Origin: Lachnospiraceae bacterium
GTDB lineage: Bacteria > Bacillota > Clostridia > Lachnospirales > Lachnospiraceae
DNA length: 38,567 bases
Reading direction: 5' to 3'
Assembly: GCA_017618195.1 (NCBI GenBank)
Contig: JAFZUW010000035.1
Span: 1 to 38,567, forward strand
The notes beneath the pieces were generated by a model that saw only the letters and a list, made by a program, of their open reading frames with translations, had not been told where the DNA came from and did no database searches. The translations under genes and the position numbers were made by a program. Shown piece by piece: positions 8,519-15,873 of this stretch. Positions within the stretch are counted from its first letter, which is position 1, and each line of letters begins with the position of its first letter.

Positions 8519-9865
8519 ATGAGAAGATTTCTTTCGTTTTTTATAGCGTTTTCTCTGCTCCTGCCGCTTGCGATTATTGCGCCTGCGACGGCTTCGGCTG
8601 CACAGGTTATCAAGGTCGCGTGCGTCGGCGACAGCATTACTTACGGCTACGGACTCAACAGTTCAATGAGCTATCCCAACAAAATGGATGAGATACTCGG
8701 ATCGAATTACGAGGTAACAAACTTCGGAGAGGGAAGCGCGACTATGCTTTCCAGCGGCAGAAAGCCGTATATAGGGCTTGATATCTATCAGCAGAGTCTG
8801 CAGTACGACTGTGATATCGTTGTTATTATGCTCGGAACGAACGACGGCAAGGAGTTCAACTGGGAAGGAACGAACCCGAAGATTAATCAATTCAAGAGCG
8901 ATCTGTCGGATCTGATAGACACATACCGCGCGCTTCCGACGCATCCGACGGTCTACGTTATGACTTCGCCGACTGTGTTTGAGGGCGGCAGTTATGCTAT
9001 AGTTCCCGCGCGCGTAGCGCAGATTGCGGAACTCCAAAAAGAAGTCGCCGCTGAAAAGGGTTGCCCTGTTATCGATATGCACACGCTTACCGCAGATAAA
9101 AAAGATCTGTTTCGCGATGACTACGTTCATCCTGAGGAAAGCGGATACGCGTTCATAGCGGAGCAGGTGGCGGCGCACATCACCGCATATCCCGGCCGCG
9201 CTCCCGGAGCGCCTGTCAATCTTTCCGTCAGGGACGGCAGCAAATACACTCTCGTATCATGGGAGATGGTTGATAAAGGCGATCTACCCGCCATAAGTTT
9301 CGACGTTTACGTCGACGGAGAATTTGCGGCTACCAGCAGCGGCCTGCTTTGCCGCGTCGGTAAACTTGTAAACGGGCAGGAATACGAGATCCGTGTAAAA
9401 GCGAAAAATGCCGCGGGCGAATCGGAGCTTTCGGAGTCGGTCATTGCTCGTCCGAGCGCCGCAACTCCTGTTGTTACAGGTGTCGAGGAAGGCGGTGCCT
9501 ACGATCTTGCCGATGGCTCCGTTTCAGTGACGTGGACGACTTCCGCGACTGCCGAGTTGGACGGAGAGCCGTTTGCGAAGAACGGCGAAATATCATCTTT
9601 GGGAGAACATACGCTTGTCGTTACTAACGATAACGTTGTCGTAACTATTAACTTCACTATAACAGATTCAAACTTTATTCCCGGCGATATGGACGGTGAT
9701 AAAGAGGTTACCGTCGCGGATGCTCTTGCCGTGCTTCGCATAGCGGCGAAACTTGTGCCGGAAACCCCGGATTCGCTCAGAATCGCCGATTTGGATAACG
9801 ACGGAGTTATCACGGTTTCGGATGCGCTGAGAGTGCTGCGTATCGCCGCTAAGCTGGTTAAATAA
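8519..9865 (+). CDS. Secreted SGNH/GDSL esterase with Fn3, Ig-like and dockerin domains (copy 3)
   Basis: A 448-residue third paralogue, 15 bases after copy 2. It has a signal peptide (about 1-28, ending ATASAA), an SGNH domain with VGDSITYGYG (Ser39), FGEGS, GTND and block V written as DDYVHP, then Fn3, Ig-like and dockerin. Here the dockerin loops vary: the first repeat reads DMDGDKEVTV and the second DLDNDGVITV, while the linker LVPETPDSLRIAD is as in copy 1. Asp and Asn at the calcium positions remain, so calcium binding is still expected. The start has only a modest GGTGATAA ribosome-binding site and may depend on coupling from copy 2. The substrate is unknown, and deacetylation of plant or host glycans is inferred. 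Confidence 0.9.
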   Translation: MRRFLSFFIAFSLLLPLAIIAPATASAAQVIKVACVGDSITYGYGLNSSMSYPNKMDEILGSNYEVTNFGEGSATMLSSGRKPYIGLDIYQQSLQYDCDIVVIMLGTNDGKEFNWEGTNPKINQFKSDLSDLIDTYRALPTHPTVYVMTSPTVFEGGSYAIVPARVAQIAELQKEVAAEKGCPVIDMHTLTADKKDLFRDDYVHPEESGYAFIAEQVAAHITAYPGRAPGAPVNLSVRDGSKYTLVSWEMVDKGDLPAISFDVYVDGEFAATSSGLLCRVGKLVNGQEYEIRVKAKNAAGESELSESVIARPSAATPVVTGVEEGGAYDLADGSVSVTWTTSATAELDGEPFAKNGEISSLGEHTLVVTNDNVVVTINFTITDSNFIPGDMDGDKEVTVADALAVLRIAAKLVPETPDSLRIADLDNDGVITVSDALRVLRIAAKLVK

Positions 9866-9867
9866 TT

Positions 9868-10515
9868 ATGAGCATTTACGTAATAAGCGGCCATTACGGC
9901 AGCGGAAAAACAAATATAGCAATCAATCTCGCCTATGAACTGCTGAATAAGGGGACCGTTGCGATATTTGACCTTGACGTTGTCAATCCGTATTTTCGGA
10001 CTGCTGATTTCACCGATAGAATGAGATCGGACGGAATCAGCGTGATCGCCCCGGTTTTCGCGAACACAAACCTTGATACTCCCGCGCTTACCGGAGAATT
10101 CGCGAATATCTATTCCGGCGTTTATGATAACGTAATTGTAGACGTAGGCGGAGATGACTCCGGCGCGTTTGCTCTTGGGCAATACGCTGAAGGAATAGCA
10201 AACAGCGGAGATTGGAACCATTGGTACGTTGTCAATTTTTTGCGCACGCTAACGTTGACAATAACAGATAATATTGAACTTATGCGCGATATCGAAAACG
10301 CCGGAAAACTTCCGTTTACGGGAATCGTAAACAATACGAATCTCGGCGCGGAAACGACGCCCGAAACAGTGCTTCGCTCGGAAGAAACAGCAAAAGAGCT
10401 TTCGCGTGTCTCGAATCTTCCGCTGCTTTTCACATCTGTTGCCGAAGGGATTAGTGTCGGGAACGCAACAACGCCGATCAAGCGTATAAGAATCGCTACC
10501 AAACGATACTGGTAA
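9868..10515 (+). CDS. P-loop nucleotide-binding protein (CobQ/MinD/ParA type)
   Basis: A 215-residue SIMIBI-class ATPase. The Walker A loop is GHYGSGKT at residues 8-15, followed by IFDLDVVNPYFRTADF with the switch I type Asp, and a VDVGGDDSG segment that takes the Walker B/switch II position. It lacks the inserted ferredoxin domain seen in some MinD-like proteins. Homologues are often seen beside 2-oxoacid:ferredoxin oxidoreductase operons in Clostridia, and that is also the case here (the ferredoxin gene begins 60 bases downstream). That suggests a role in assembly or maturation, which is inference. Its ATG is two bases after the stop of the third esterase and has no clear ribosome-binding site, so expression may be partly coupled. 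Confidence 0.85.
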   Translation: MSIYVISGHYGSGKTNIAINLAYELLNKGTVAIFDLDVVNPYFRTADFTDRMRSDGISVIAPVFANTNLDTPALTGEFANIYSGVYDNVIVDVGGDDSGAFALGQYAEGIANSGDWNHWYVVNFLRTLTLTITDNIELMRDIENAGKLPFTGIVNNTNLGAETTPETVLRSEETAKELSRVSNLPLLFTSVAEGISVGNATTPIKRIRIATKRYW

Positions 10516-10526
10516 TCTGTCGCCAA

Positions 10527-10542
10527 CGGCGCGTAAGCGCCG
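10527..10542 (+). other. Intergenic hairpin with GTAA loop
   Basis: CGGCGC, GTAA, GCGCCG forms a perfect six-base-pair stem with a stable GNRA-type loop, in the 60-base gap between the P-loop ATPase and ferredoxin genes. No T-run follows, so it is not a classic terminator. It may protect or process the oxidoreductase mRNA. Confidence 0.5.
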
Positions 10543-10575
10543 ACGAATATACTCTACCGGAAAGGGAGAAACGAC

Positions 10576-10782
10576 ATGGCAAAAATCACAGTAGACGAAA
10601 ATGTTTGCAAGGGCTGCGGTCTTTGTGCGGATGCATGTCCGAAAAAGATAATAAAGCTCTCCGACAGCAAATTCAACAAAAAGGGCTATCCCGTTGCCGA
10701 AATGACAGACGAGAGCAGCTGCATCGGTTGCGCCTTCTGCGCGACTATGTGTCCGGATACGGCGATTACCGTCGAAAGATAG
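10576..10782 (+). CDS. korD: 2x[4Fe-4S] ferredoxin subunit of 2-oxoacid:ferredoxin oxidoreductase
   Basis: A 68-residue bacterial-type ferredoxin with two complete cluster motifs, CKGCGLCADACP and CIGCAFCATMCP, spaced as usual. It should pass electrons from the TPP/cluster core to free ferredoxin. It leads the operon of delta, alpha, beta and gamma subunits. A GGGAG ribosome-binding site precedes the ATG. The annotation as the delta subunit rests on the three genes that follow. The symbol kor or vor depends on substrate, which is not determined. Confidence 0.93.
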   Translation: MAKITVDENVCKGCGLCADACPKKIIKLSDSKFNKKGYPVAEMTDESSCIGCAFCATMCPDTAITVER

Positions 10783-10798
10783 AAAGGATGATGACGGA

Positions 10799-11866
10799 AT
10801 GAGCGAAAAAGTATTGATGAAAGGTAACGAGGCGGTCGCTGAATCGGCAATCAGAGCCGGTTGCAGACACTTCTTCGGTTATCCGATAACGCCTCAGACC
10901 GAGGTTGCTGCGTATTTCGCGAAGCGTATGCCAAAGATCGGCGGCACTTATCTTCAGGCTGAAAGCGAGATCGCCGCAATCAATATGGTGCTCGGGGCGG
11001 GCGGCTCCGGCGCCAGAGCGATGACGTCTTCGTCATCGCCGGGAATCAGTTTGAAAACCGAGGGTATTTCATATATCTGCGGTTCCGACGTACCCTGCGT
11101 TATAATGAACATCGAGCGCGGCGGGCCCGGTCTCGGCGGCATACAGCCGTCACAGTCCGACTATTTTCAGGCGACTAAAGCGCCCGGACACGGCGACCTC
11201 CACGTTATTGTTCTCGCTCCGTCCGGAGTGCAGGAGATGGCGGATATTACGTATAACGCTTTCGACCTCGCTGAGAAATACCGTATGCCTTGCCTTATTC
11301 TCGGCGACGGCATACTCGGACAGATGATGGAGCCCGTTGAACTTCCCGAGCCGAAGGAGATCTCCGCCGAGGATAAGCCCTGGGCGGCCTGCGGCCACGA
11401 AAACAAGCGTGAGCATAACATCATAAACTCGCTTTACCTCGATCCCGCCGAGCTTGAGCAGAAGGTCAGAGCGCGCTATGAACGCTATGCGGAAATTGAG
11501 AAGAATGAAGTGCGCTTTGAGGAATATAAGACCGACGACGCAGATATCATCATAACCGCGTTCGGCGCGACTTCGAGAGTCGCGAAAAGCGCGATAAACA
11601 CCGCGCGCGAAATGGGAATTAAGGCCGGACTTGTCCGCCCGATAACCCTTTGGCCGTTCCCGAAGGAGATCCTCGCGAAGCTTGCCGACAGGGTAAAGGC
11701 GTTCCTTTCCGTTGAGATGAATATGGGTCAGATGGTTGACGACGTAAAACTTGCCGTCAACGGCAAGAAGCCGGTATACTTCTTCGGACGTACCGGCGGC
11801 ATCGTTCCCACGGCGGAGGAAATCGTTGCGGAACTTGAAAAGATAAACGGAGGTGCCGCGAAATGA
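10799..11866 (+). CDS. korA: 2-oxoacid:ferredoxin oxidoreductase, alpha subunit (KorA/VorB)
   Basis: A 355-residue alpha subunit that carries the pyrimidine-binding and domain II regions of the PFOR superfamily. Visible family features are the opening LMKGNEAVAESAIRAGC, FGYPITPQTE, the QAESEIAAINMVLGA stretch with the glutamate that activates TPP, and MTSSSSPGISLKTEG. The C-terminal part holds the VRPITLWPFP segment. The complex decarboxylates a 2-oxoacid and makes acyl-CoA with reduction of ferredoxin. Proteins of this size are commonly named VorB (branched-chain 2-oxoacids) or KorA (2-oxoglutarate). The sequence alone does not decide. The stop overlaps the beta-subunit start as ATGA. Confidence 0.93.
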   Translation: MSEKVLMKGNEAVAESAIRAGCRHFFGYPITPQTEVAAYFAKRMPKIGGTYLQAESEIAAINMVLGAGGSGARAMTSSSSPGISLKTEGISYICGSDVPCVIMNIERGGPGLGGIQPSQSDYFQATKAPGHGDLHVIVLAPSGVQEMADITYNAFDLAEKYRMPCLILGDGILGQMMEPVELPEPKEISAEDKPWAACGHENKREHNIINSLYLDPAELEQKVRARYERYAEIEKNEVRFEEYKTDDADIIITAFGATSRVAKSAINTAREMGIKAGLVRPITLWPFPKEILAKLADRVKAFLSVEMNMGQMVDDVKLAVNGKKPVYFFGRTGGIVPTAEEIVAELEKINGGAAK

Positions 11867-12618
11867 GTATTGTGTTCAAAAAGACAAGTATGCTGACAGA
11901 TGCGCCGTTGTCTTATTGCCCCGGCTGCACCCACGGCATTATCACGCGTCTCGTCGCGGAAGTTATCGATGAAATGGGCCTCGCCGGAGAAACGATTGGC
12001 ATCGCGCCTGTCGGATGCTCTGTTCTTGCGTATAACTTCTTCTCCTGCGATATGATCCAGGCGCCGCACGGACGCGCTCCGGCGGTCGCTACCGGCGTTA
12101 AGAGGGCGCACCCGGACAAGACGGTATTTACCTATCAGGGCGACGGAGACCTCGCTGCAATCGGCACCGCTGAAACAATCCATTCCGGAGCGCGCGGAGA
12201 GAATATCTGCATATTCTTTGTTAACAACGCGATTTACGGTATGACCGGCGGACAGGTCGCTCCCACGAGCTTGCCCGGCCAGGTCACGCAGACGACGCCT
12301 TACGGCCGCGACGTCAAGTATTCCGGCAACCCGATCCGCGTCTGCGAAATGATGGCTACGGTTACAGGTACCGCTTACGTCGAGCGCGTCGCGGTTGACT
12401 GTGTCAAGAACGTCCGCCACGCGAAAGAAGCGATACGCAAGGCATTCACGATGCAGCAGGAAAAGAAGGGGCTTTCGCTTGTAGAGTTCCTTTCCACCTG
12501 TCCGACCAACTGGGGACTTACGCCGGTAAAGGCGCTTGAGTGGCTGCGTGAAAACCTCATGGCGTACTATCCGCTCGGAGTTTACAAGGACGTGACCGCG
12601 GAGGAGGAAGCGAAATGA
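11863..12618 (+). CDS. korB: 2-oxoacid:ferredoxin oxidoreductase, beta subunit (TPP-binding)
   Basis: A 251-residue beta subunit. The TPP-pyrophosphate motif is GDGD (93-96) through NNAIYGMTGGQ (121-131). Four Cys placed as expected for the proximal [4Fe-4S] cluster are Cys19 and Cys22 (CPGC), Cys52 (VGCSVL) and Cys213 (STCPTNW). The length is normal for the four-subunit class. It is joined by four-base overlaps to the alpha gene before and the gamma gene after, which favours fixed stoichiometry by translational coupling. The annotation as 2-oxoglutarate or branched-chain specific is open. Confidence 0.93.
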   Translation: MSIVFKKTSMLTDAPLSYCPGCTHGIITRLVAEVIDEMGLAGETIGIAPVGCSVLAYNFFSCDMIQAPHGRAPAVATGVKRAHPDKTVFTYQGDGDLAAIGTAETIHSGARGENICIFFVNNAIYGMTGGQVAPTSLPGQVTQTTPYGRDVKYSGNPIRVCEMMATVTGTAYVERVAVDCVKNVRHAKEAIRKAFTMQQEKKGLSLVEFLSTCPTNWGLTPVKALEWLRENLMAYYPLGVYKDVTAEEEAK

Positions 12619-13148
12619 TAAACACAAGTATAATCATCGCCGGATTCGGCGGACAGGGAATACTCTTCACAGGCAAAGTGCTTGCTTACGCCGGCATGGT
12701 TGACGGCATCAACGTTTCGCATCTGCCTTCCTACGGCCCGGAAATGCGCGGCGGCACAGCTAACTGCACCGTTTGCCTCTGCGACGAGCCCGTCGCTTCG
12801 CCGTTGGTTACACGTCCGGATATGATAATCGTAATGAATCAGCCCTCATACGACAAGTTTAAGGGCAGCGTCAAAAAGGGCGGTAAGATCTTCCTTGACA
12901 GCTCGCTGATTTCGGAATACTCCGAGGTCGAGGGCGTTGAGACGTTTGCGATTCCCGCGACCGAGCTCGCGAGGGACAAGGAGCTTAACGGTCTCGCTAA
13001 TATGATTATGCTCGGGAAAGTGCTGAAGGAAACCGGCATTTTCGGCGTACCCGAGATTGAGGCCGGTCTCAAAAAGGCGGTTCCGGAGAAAAAGGCGCAT
13101 CTTATTCCTTCTAACATAAGCGCCGTCGAACTCGGTATGTCACTATGA
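12615..13148 (+). CDS. korC: 2-oxoacid:ferredoxin oxidoreductase, gamma subunit
   Basis: A 177-residue gamma subunit of the catalytic-domain-of-ketoacid-ferredoxin-oxidoreductase family. It opens with [21 protein letters not shown], a hallmark of the family, and contains [15 protein letters not shown] and the [14 protein letters not shown] segment. The gamma subunit contributes to CoA binding and interdomain contacts. It overlaps the beta gene by four bases and is itself overlapped by ispDF in the same manner, so the oxidoreductase operon runs directly into isoprenoid synthesis. Confidence 0.93.
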   Translation: MINTSIIIAGFGGQGILFTGKVLAYAGMVDGINVSHLPSYGPEMRGGTANCTVCLCDEPVASPLVTRPDMIIVMNQPSYDKFKGSVKKGGKIFLDSSLISEYSEVEGVETFAIPATELARDKELNGLANMIMLGKVLKETGIFGVPEIEAGLKKAVPEKKAHLIPSNISAVELGMSL

Positions 13149-14293
13149 CGGGAAGGATCGGAGCGGTTATAGCCGCGGGAGGAAGTTCAAGCCGCATGAA
13201 CGGCGTTGATAAGCTTTTCAGCGTTATCGGCGGAGTGCCGGTGATAGCGCGTGCTTGCCTTGCCTTCCAGGTGAATGAGAACGTTTCCGAAATAGTTGTT
13301 GTAACCAAAGAAGAAAGTATTGCAGCCGTCAGGGATATTCTTGACGGCTGCGGTATTTCAAAATTGAAGGCCGTTGTCGCCGGAGGCGATACTCGCTCGC
13401 AATCGGTGAAAAACGGAGTTGACGGCCTTTCGGAATGCGAGTTTATCGCTATCCACGATGGCGCGCGTCCGTTTGTTTCGCAGAAGCTTATCAATGACTG
13501 CGCGGATACTGCGTATGAATGCGGTTCCGCGGTTCCGGTGGTTCCGTCGGTCGATACGCTGAAAAGCGTTGAGAACGCGATGGTTATCGGAACCGTTGAC
13601 AGAAGCTGTGTTTATCGGGTGCAGACGCCGCAGGTTTTCAGCAGGGATATGTATTTCGACGCGCTTAAAAAATGCGGCGACGCTGTTTTTACCGATGATT
13701 GCGCAATGCTCGAGGCCTCGGGATACAAAATAGCGGTTTGCGCCGGAGCGCAGGAGAATATCAAAATCACGACGTCGTCTGATTTGGAATACGGAAGATT
13801 CCTTATTGAAGGGGAGAGGAGTATGGCGAAAACCGGTTTCGGATACGACGTTCATCGCCTTGTCGAAGGCAGAAAGCTCATTCTTTGCGGAGTCGATGTT
13901 CCGTTTGAAAAAGGCCTGCTCGGACATTCCGACGCTGACGTTGCGGCTCATGCGGCGGCGGATGCGCTTCTCGGAGCTGCGGCTCTCGGCGACATAGGCA
14001 AGCTTTTCCCGGATACGGATGAGAAATATGCCGGAGCAGACAGCATGAAACTGCTGAAAACCGTCGCTGAAATAGTCAACTCTAACGGGTATACAATACT
14101 TAATATTGATATAACTATCGTTGCGCAGCGTCCGAAACTCGCGCCATACACCGATGAGATGCGCAGAAACGTCGCGAACGCCTGCTCCTGCGCTTTTGAG
14201 CAAGTGAGCGTGAAGGCGACTACGGAAGAGGGACTCGGCTTTACCGGATCCGGAGAAGGAATAGCTGCGGCTGCAATTTGTTCTATTTGCTGA
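13145..14293 (+). CDS. ispDF: Bifunctional IspD/IspF (MEP pathway)
   Basis: A 382-residue fusion. Residues 1-220 are IspD, which makes CDP-methylerythritol from MEP and CTP, with [22 protein letters not shown] and DDCAMLE. Residues 227-382 are IspF, which cyclises the phosphorylated product, with GFGYDVHRL (zinc ligands Asp and His), [16 protein letters not shown], and the closing [17 protein letters not shown]. The two catalyse non-consecutive steps. The intermediate kinase IspE is encoded on the other strand of this window. The ATG overlaps the gamma-subunit stop (ATGA). An in-frame ATG at 13823 with its own strong ribosome-binding site lies exactly at the domain junction. Confidence 0.96.
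   Translation: MTGRIGAVIAAGGSSSRMNGVDKLFSVIGGVPVIARACLAFQVNENVSEIVVVTKEESIAAVRDILDGCGISKLKAVVAGGDTRSQSVKNGVDGLSECEFIAIHDGARPFVSQKLINDCADTAYECGSAVPVVPSVDTLKSVENAMVIGTVDRSCVYRVQTPQVFSRDMYFDALKKCGDAVFTDDCAMLEASGYKIAVCAGAQENIKITTSSDLEYGRFLIEGERSMAKTGFGYDVHRLVEGRKLILCGVDVPFEKGLLGHSDADVAAHAAADALLGAAALGDIGKLFPDTDEKYAGADSMKLLKTVAEIVNSNGYTILNIDITIVAQRPKLAPYTDEMRRNVANACSCAFEQVSVKATTEEGLGFTGSGEGIAAAAICSIC
13811..13825 (+). promoter_or_regulatory. Internal ribosome-binding site and start codon at the IspD/IspF junction
   Basis: GGGGAGAGGAG followed two bases later by an in-frame ATG (13823, residue 227 of the fusion) stands where a free-standing ispF gene would start. The purine run lies close to the ATG, but its 5' part gives a normal spacing. 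It could yield separate IspF in addition to the fusion, or be a relic of the gene junction. Confidence 0.45.
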
Positions 14294-14337
14294 TTTGCGT
14301 CAATAACCGTTACATCGTGCGTCCGCATGGCGATAAT

Positions 14338-14356
14338 CCCGCCGGCGGGCGTTTTT
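14338..14356 (+). terminator. Possible weak terminator after ispDF
   Basis: A GC-rich palindrome CCCGCCGGCGGG is followed by CG and a run of five T (14352-14356), then CTTT. The stem can only be four base pairs with a four-base loop, so termination would be partial. It sits between the ispDF stop and the DUF3343 gene. Confidence 0.35.
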
Positions 14357-14407
14357 CTTTGTCCCGGCATTTGCGTTCTGCCATATTCCGCTGTGAGCAG
14401 GCCGGCA

Positions 14408-14413
14408 TATAAT
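14408..14413 (+). promoter_or_regulatory. Candidate -10 element before the DUF3343 gene
   Basis: A perfect TATAAT lies ten bases before the first ATG of the DUF3343 gene. No good -35 is present 16-18 bases upstream, so the promoter is uncertain, and a transcript starting here would have almost no leader. Confidence 0.25.
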
Positions 14414-14422
14414 GGACGGGTG

Positions 14423-14629
14423 ATGAATATGAAAAAGATACTGTTCAAATCCATGTCGACGGCGTTGCATGCTGCCGACGTTTTGAAATCACACGGTATT
14501 ATGTCGCGTCCCGTCCGAGGCGGCTCAGCGAAATGCGGTTGCTGTATAGTTCTTACGGTAAACGGCTGTATTGCCGAGGCGGAACGTATCCTTGACGCTC
14601 ACGCTATACGATTTGAAATGAGTGAATGA
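14423..14629 (+). CDS. Small DUF3343 (Se/S carrier-like) protein
   Basis: A 68-residue protein (66 if the second ATG at 14429 is used) of the DUF3343 family, which is described as putative selenium/sulfur-carrier-like. It has the beta-alpha-beta pattern ILFKSMSTALHAADVLKSHGI at the start, a CGCC cluster near the middle (AKCGCC), and a final AEAERILDAHAI helix. GGGTGAT before the second ATG pairs plausibly with the 16S tail. The gene overlaps the start of a cysteine desulfurase homologue by eight bases, which fits a role in accepting sulfur or selenium from that enzyme. That role is inference. A longer reading from 14327 is possible, but has no ribosome-binding site and unrelated sequence. Confidence 0.7.
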   Translation: MNMKKILFKSMSTALHAADVLKSHGIMSRPVRGGSAKCGCCIVLTVNGCIAEAERILDAHAIRFEMSE

Positions 14630-15758
14630 TTTGATATATCTTGATAATGCCGCAACGACTTTTCCGAAGCCGTATGCGGTCTTGAGTGCGGCGATGGTCG
14701 CGGCGCGATTCCGTGCCGGTAATCCGGGCAGGGGAGGACACTCCCTTGCGCGTGCCGCGGATGCCGAAATATACGCGTGCAGAAAATCGTTGAAGGAGTT
14801 TTTTAACGCTTCGTCGCCTGAAAACGTAGTTCTTGCTCATAACGCGACCGCATCGCTCAATATCTGCATCAACGGGTTAATCAGGCCGGGAGAGCGAGTT
14901 ATAACTACGGATTTCGAGCACAATTCCGTCAGACGCCCGCTGCATCGCATCGGTGCAGAAGTTGTAAAAGCGGAAACCGTGTTTGACGATGACGACGCTA
15001 CCGTTGAAAGCTTTCGGCGCTCGCTTGCCGATGGGGCGAAGTGGCTCGTTATTTGCCACGCGTCAAACGTATGGGGCAAGTCGATACCGCTTAAACGTGT
15101 TACCGCGCTCGCGCATGAATACGGAGCGAAAGTGATTGTTGACGCTTCGCAATCAGCAGGGTATTTGAAAATAGACGTTGTGAACGACGGGATCGATTAT
15201 CTATGTGCTCCGGGTCACAAGGGAATGTACGGACCGCAGGGTAGCGGCTTTTTGATCGTCAATTCGGATAAAGTTCCTAACCCGTTTTCTGTCGGAGGCA
15301 CCGGCAGTAATTCGTTCTCCGACGTGCAGCCGGACTACCTGCCGGACGCTCTCGAAAGCGGGACCTTGAACGTGCCTGCTGCCGCGGGACTGCGCCGCGG
15401 GGTGCAGTTTCTGCGTTCTTCAGGCGCGGAAAAGCTACACGCGCATGAAATCGGTCTGGCGAAACGTGCTTATGATGGTTTGAAACGTATAAAGAATGTG
15501 AGTTTATACACTTCTGCGCCGACGTTGAAGGATTCTCCGGTGGTCTCGTTTAACGTCGGAAAACTGTCGTCATTCGCTGCCGCCGAAGCATATGACTCTT
15601 ACGGCGTTTGCCTGCGTCCCGGGTATCATTGCGCTCCGGATGCACACGTAAAACTCGGCACGAAAGACTCCGGAACGGTCAGATTAAGCATCGGAGCGTT
15701 GAATTACACCTCCGAAATCGATAGTTTTCTTGAAATTACGCAAAAAATCTCTAAATAA
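14622..15758 (+). CDS. Cysteine desulfurase family protein (class V aminotransferase, SufS-like)
   Basis: A 378-residue PLP enzyme. It opens with DLIYLDNAATTFPKP. The Schiff-base Lys200 is in CAPGHKGMYGPQG, and the likely persulfide Cys337 is in LRPGYHCAPDAH, which is the short type II (SufS/Csd-like) active-site pattern. The start shown is a GTG. A TTG at 14631 would give the more usual short N-terminus. Neither has a clear ribosome-binding site, so translation is probably coupled to the overlapping DUF3343 gene. No suf or isc scaffold gene is nearby. Proteins of this subfamily occur next to selenium- or sulfur-handling genes, and the DUF3343 neighbour fits that. Confidence 0.88.
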   Translation: MNDLIYLDNAATTFPKPYAVLSAAMVAARFRAGNPGRGGHSLARAADAEIYACRKSLKEFFNASSPENVVLAHNATASLNICINGLIRPGERVITTDFEHNSVRRPLHRIGAEVVKAETVFDDDDATVESFRRSLADGAKWLVICHASNVWGKSIPLKRVTALAHEYGAKVIVDASQSAGYLKIDVVNDGIDYLCAPGHKGMYGPQGSGFLIVNSDKVPNPFSVGGTGSNSFSDVQPDYLPDALESGTLNVPAAAGLRRGVQFLRSSGAEKLHAHEIGLAKRAYDGLKRIKNVSLYTSAPTLKDSPVVSFNVGKLSSFAAAEAYDSYGVCLRPGYHCAPDAHVKLGTKDSGTVRLSIGALNYTSEIDSFLEITQKISK

Positions 15759-15772
15759 TTAAGAAAATGTAT

Positions 15773-15801
15773 TTGCGTTATATAGAAAAGTATGTTAAAA
15801 T
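15773..15801 (+). promoter_or_regulatory. Sigma-A-type promoter upstream of cdaA
   Basis: TTGCGT (15773-15778), a 17-base spacer and TAAAAT (15796-15801). It sits in the 115-base gap after the desulfurase gene and leaves a leader of about 65 bases. It is the most likely start of the long rightward run to tgt. Confidence 0.5.
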
Positions 15802-15873
15802 ATAAATGGGAAAAGTATAGGCGGTTCAAGCCGTTTTCTCATAGAGATTCAAAGAAAGGAAGACAACACGGGT

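Noticed and set aside
10527-10542. Hairpin as a terminator between the P-loop ATPase and ferredoxin genes
   Set aside because: The stem is short and no T-run follows on either strand.
11728-12627. A 299-residue open frame antisense to the beta-subunit gene
   Set aside because: It mirrors the codon pattern of the real gene, shows no recognisable domain, and is rich in Arg and His as typical of shadow frames.
13358-14203. A 281-residue open frame antisense to ispDF
   Set aside because: The forward strand encodes a clear IspD-IspF fusion. The antisense frame has no ribosome-binding site or family resemblance.
14327-14422. Upstream ATG extension of the DUF3343 protein
   Set aside because: No ribosome-binding site, the extra 32 residues do not resemble the family, and the stretch overlaps a possible terminator and -10 element.
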